Assembly: GCA_005787025.1 (NCBI GenBank)
Contig: SYCH01000077.1
Location: forward strand, 1-5,591
DNA length: 5,591 bases
DNA from: Actinomycetota bacterium
Lineage (GTDB): Bacteria; Actinomycetota; Acidimicrobiia; Acidimicrobiales; Ilumatobacteraceae
Reading direction: 5' to 3'
Made by a program: the position numbers and the translations under genes. Within the stretch, counting starts at the first letter, position 1; each line of letters begins with the position of its first letter. The notes beneath the pieces were generated by a model. The model made no database searches, was not told the DNA's origin, and was given only the letters and a program-made list of their open reading frames with translations. Positions 4,762 to 5,591 of the stretch are shown in pieces.

Positions 4762-5591
4762 ATGAGCGTGAAGACATTCGATCCCACCGGCTGGACGTTG
4801 GAGACCGCACTGTTGATGAAGGGCGACCGCACCGTCTCGGTCTGCATTCCGTGCAAGAACGAAGCCGGAACCATCGGTGATCTGGTGCGTCTGATCGAAC
4901 CCTCGTTGCTCGGCACGTTGGTGGACGAACTCATCGTGTTGGACGACGGTTCGATCGATGGCACCGGCGAGATCGCCGAAGAAGCCGGCGCCACCGTGGT
5001 TCACGTCGATCTGGTGCATTTCTTCCACGGAACGGGCAAGGGCAAGGGTAACGCGTTGTGGGCCAGCCTTCTGGCGAGCAAGGGCGACATCGTGGTCTGG
5101 ATCGACGGCGACATCACCAGCTTCACCACCGATTGGATCGTCCGATTGGTGATGCCATTGCTCATCGATTCCGAGGTGGGTCTGGTGAAGGCGAGTTACG
5201 AACGACCATCCCACCTGGGTGGTGGCGGACGCACGACCGAACTGGTGGCGCGGCCCTTGCTGTCGATGTTCTTCCCGTCGATCGCCGACATGCAACAGCC
5301 TCTGGCGGGCGAGTTCGCCGGGCGTCGATCGATGGTGGAAGCCATCCCGTTCGCCACCGGTTGGGGAGTCGAGATCGGCATGATCATCGACATGGCGAGC
5401 GCCTTCGGGCCGTCGAGCCTGGCCCAAGTGGATCTCGGTGTGCGTCTGCACCGGCACCATCGGCTGGAGACCTTGGCGATCCAGGCGGCCGAGGTCGCCG
5501 CCACCGTTCTGGCCCGCACGGCGAATCCGCCGGCAATGTTCGACGTGGTGCCGATGTTGCATCGCAAGTCGGGTGAGCCGATCATGTTGAA
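4762..5591 (+). CDS. gpgS: Glucosyl-3-phosphoglycerate synthase, GT-A glycosyltransferase (3' end outside window)
   Basis: GpgS transfers glucose from a nucleotide sugar (UDP-glucose in mycobacteria) to 3-phosphoglycerate. This starts synthesis of glucosylglycerate or, in mycobacteria, methylglucose lipopolysaccharide. The first 276 residues are present. The N-terminus is short, then comes the GT-A core: VSVCIPCKNEAGTI (25-38), VDELIVLDDGSIDGT (54-68), GKGKGNALW (92-100, K95) and DIVVWIDGDITS (109-120), with metal motif D115-G-D117. The acceptor site follows as GGGRTTELVARPLL (154-167, G156, R157, T159). Next are QQPLAGEFAG (178-187), GWGVEIGMIID (200-210, E204) and LGVRLHRHH (225-233, H230). 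These positions line up with D136, G184-R185-T187, E232 and H258 of the M. tuberculosis enzyme as I recall it, with a loop about nine residues shorter before GGGR. The ATG at 4762 starts just before the conserved WTLE segment. The frame is still open at the right edge; roughly 20-50 residues are probably missing. Confidence 0.92.
   Translation, partial: MSVKTFDPTGWTLETALLMKGDRTVSVCIPCKNEAGTIGDLVRLIEPSLLGTLVDELIVLDDGSIDGTGEIAEEAGATVVHVDLVHFFHGTGKGKGNALWASLLASKGDIVVWIDGDITSFTTDWIVRLVMPLLIDSEVGLVKASYERPSHLGGGGRTTELVARPLLSMFFPSIADMQQPLAGEFAGRRSMVEAIPFATGWGVEIGMIIDMASAFGPSSLAQVDLGVRLHRHHRLETLAIQAAEVAATVLARTANPPAMFDVVPMLHRKSGEPIML

Noticed and set aside
4728..4994. An N-terminal extension of the folP-like gene to 4994, or a start at the ATG at 4763
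   Set aside because: Upstream codons past 4763 are antisense to gpgS. The ATG at 4763 would interlock with the gpgS ATG in CATG and add 12 unconserved residues. The barrel begins at the Met at 4727, which has a -10-like hexamer at leaderless distance.
4738..5562. Long minus-strand open frames opposite gpgS
   Set aside because: They are antisense to a well-supported glycosyltransferase, rich in His, Arg and Gln, and have no recognisable domain.
1..5591. Search for tRNA or rRNA genes, CRISPR repeats, insertion-sequence ends, riboswitches or defence genes
   Set aside because: Nearly all bases are explained by six protein genes. I saw no repeated spacers, terminal inverted repeats, transposase motifs or cloverleaf-like segments.

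Overview
The window is a dense, high-GC bacterial chromosomal segment. Six protein genes fill almost all of it, and no gap between genes is longer than about 35 bases. The strong G/C preference at third codon positions, the very short or absent 5' leaders and a GpgS-type glucosyltransferase closely resembling the mycobacterial enzyme all point to an actinobacterium. A non-mycobacterial, Acidimicrobiia-like lineage is my guess. It rests on recollection of protein families, not on a search.

Layout from left to right: the 3' end of gatA (+) and all of gatB (+), joined by an ATGA overlap, encode part of the GatCAB tRNA-dependent amidotransferase. Facing gatB is an M20-family zinc amidase of the carbamoylase/allantoate amidohydrolase group (-); the two stop codons interlock in the tetramer TTAG. 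The amidase diverges, across a 24-base spacer with a 10-base perfect palindrome at its centre, from a fused folB-folK gene (+). This single protein carries two consecutive steps of folate synthesis. It converges, across 18 bases holding a hairpin, on a short and divergent dihydropteroate synthase-like gene (-). That gene in turn diverges across 34 bases from gpgS (+), which runs off the right edge.

Functionally, the window joins housekeeping translation (GatCAB), folate synthesis (FolB, FolK and a FolP-like protein) and the first step of glucosylglycerate or methylglucose polysaccharide synthesis (GpgS). FolB and FolK act directly before dihydropteroate synthase. However, the FolP-like protein has an altered substrate loop, and it sits next to gpgS much as the folP2 paralogue does in mycobacteria (Rv1207-Rv1208, from memory). 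It may therefore not be the main synthase. The amidase has no obvious partner gene here.

I see no tRNA, rRNA, mobile element, CRISPR array or phage gene, and no clearly new multi-gene system. The points most worth a second look are the palindromic divergent promoter candidate, the atypical FolP-like protein beside gpgS, the FolB-FolK fusion, and the alternating-strand packing with almost no intergenic DNA.
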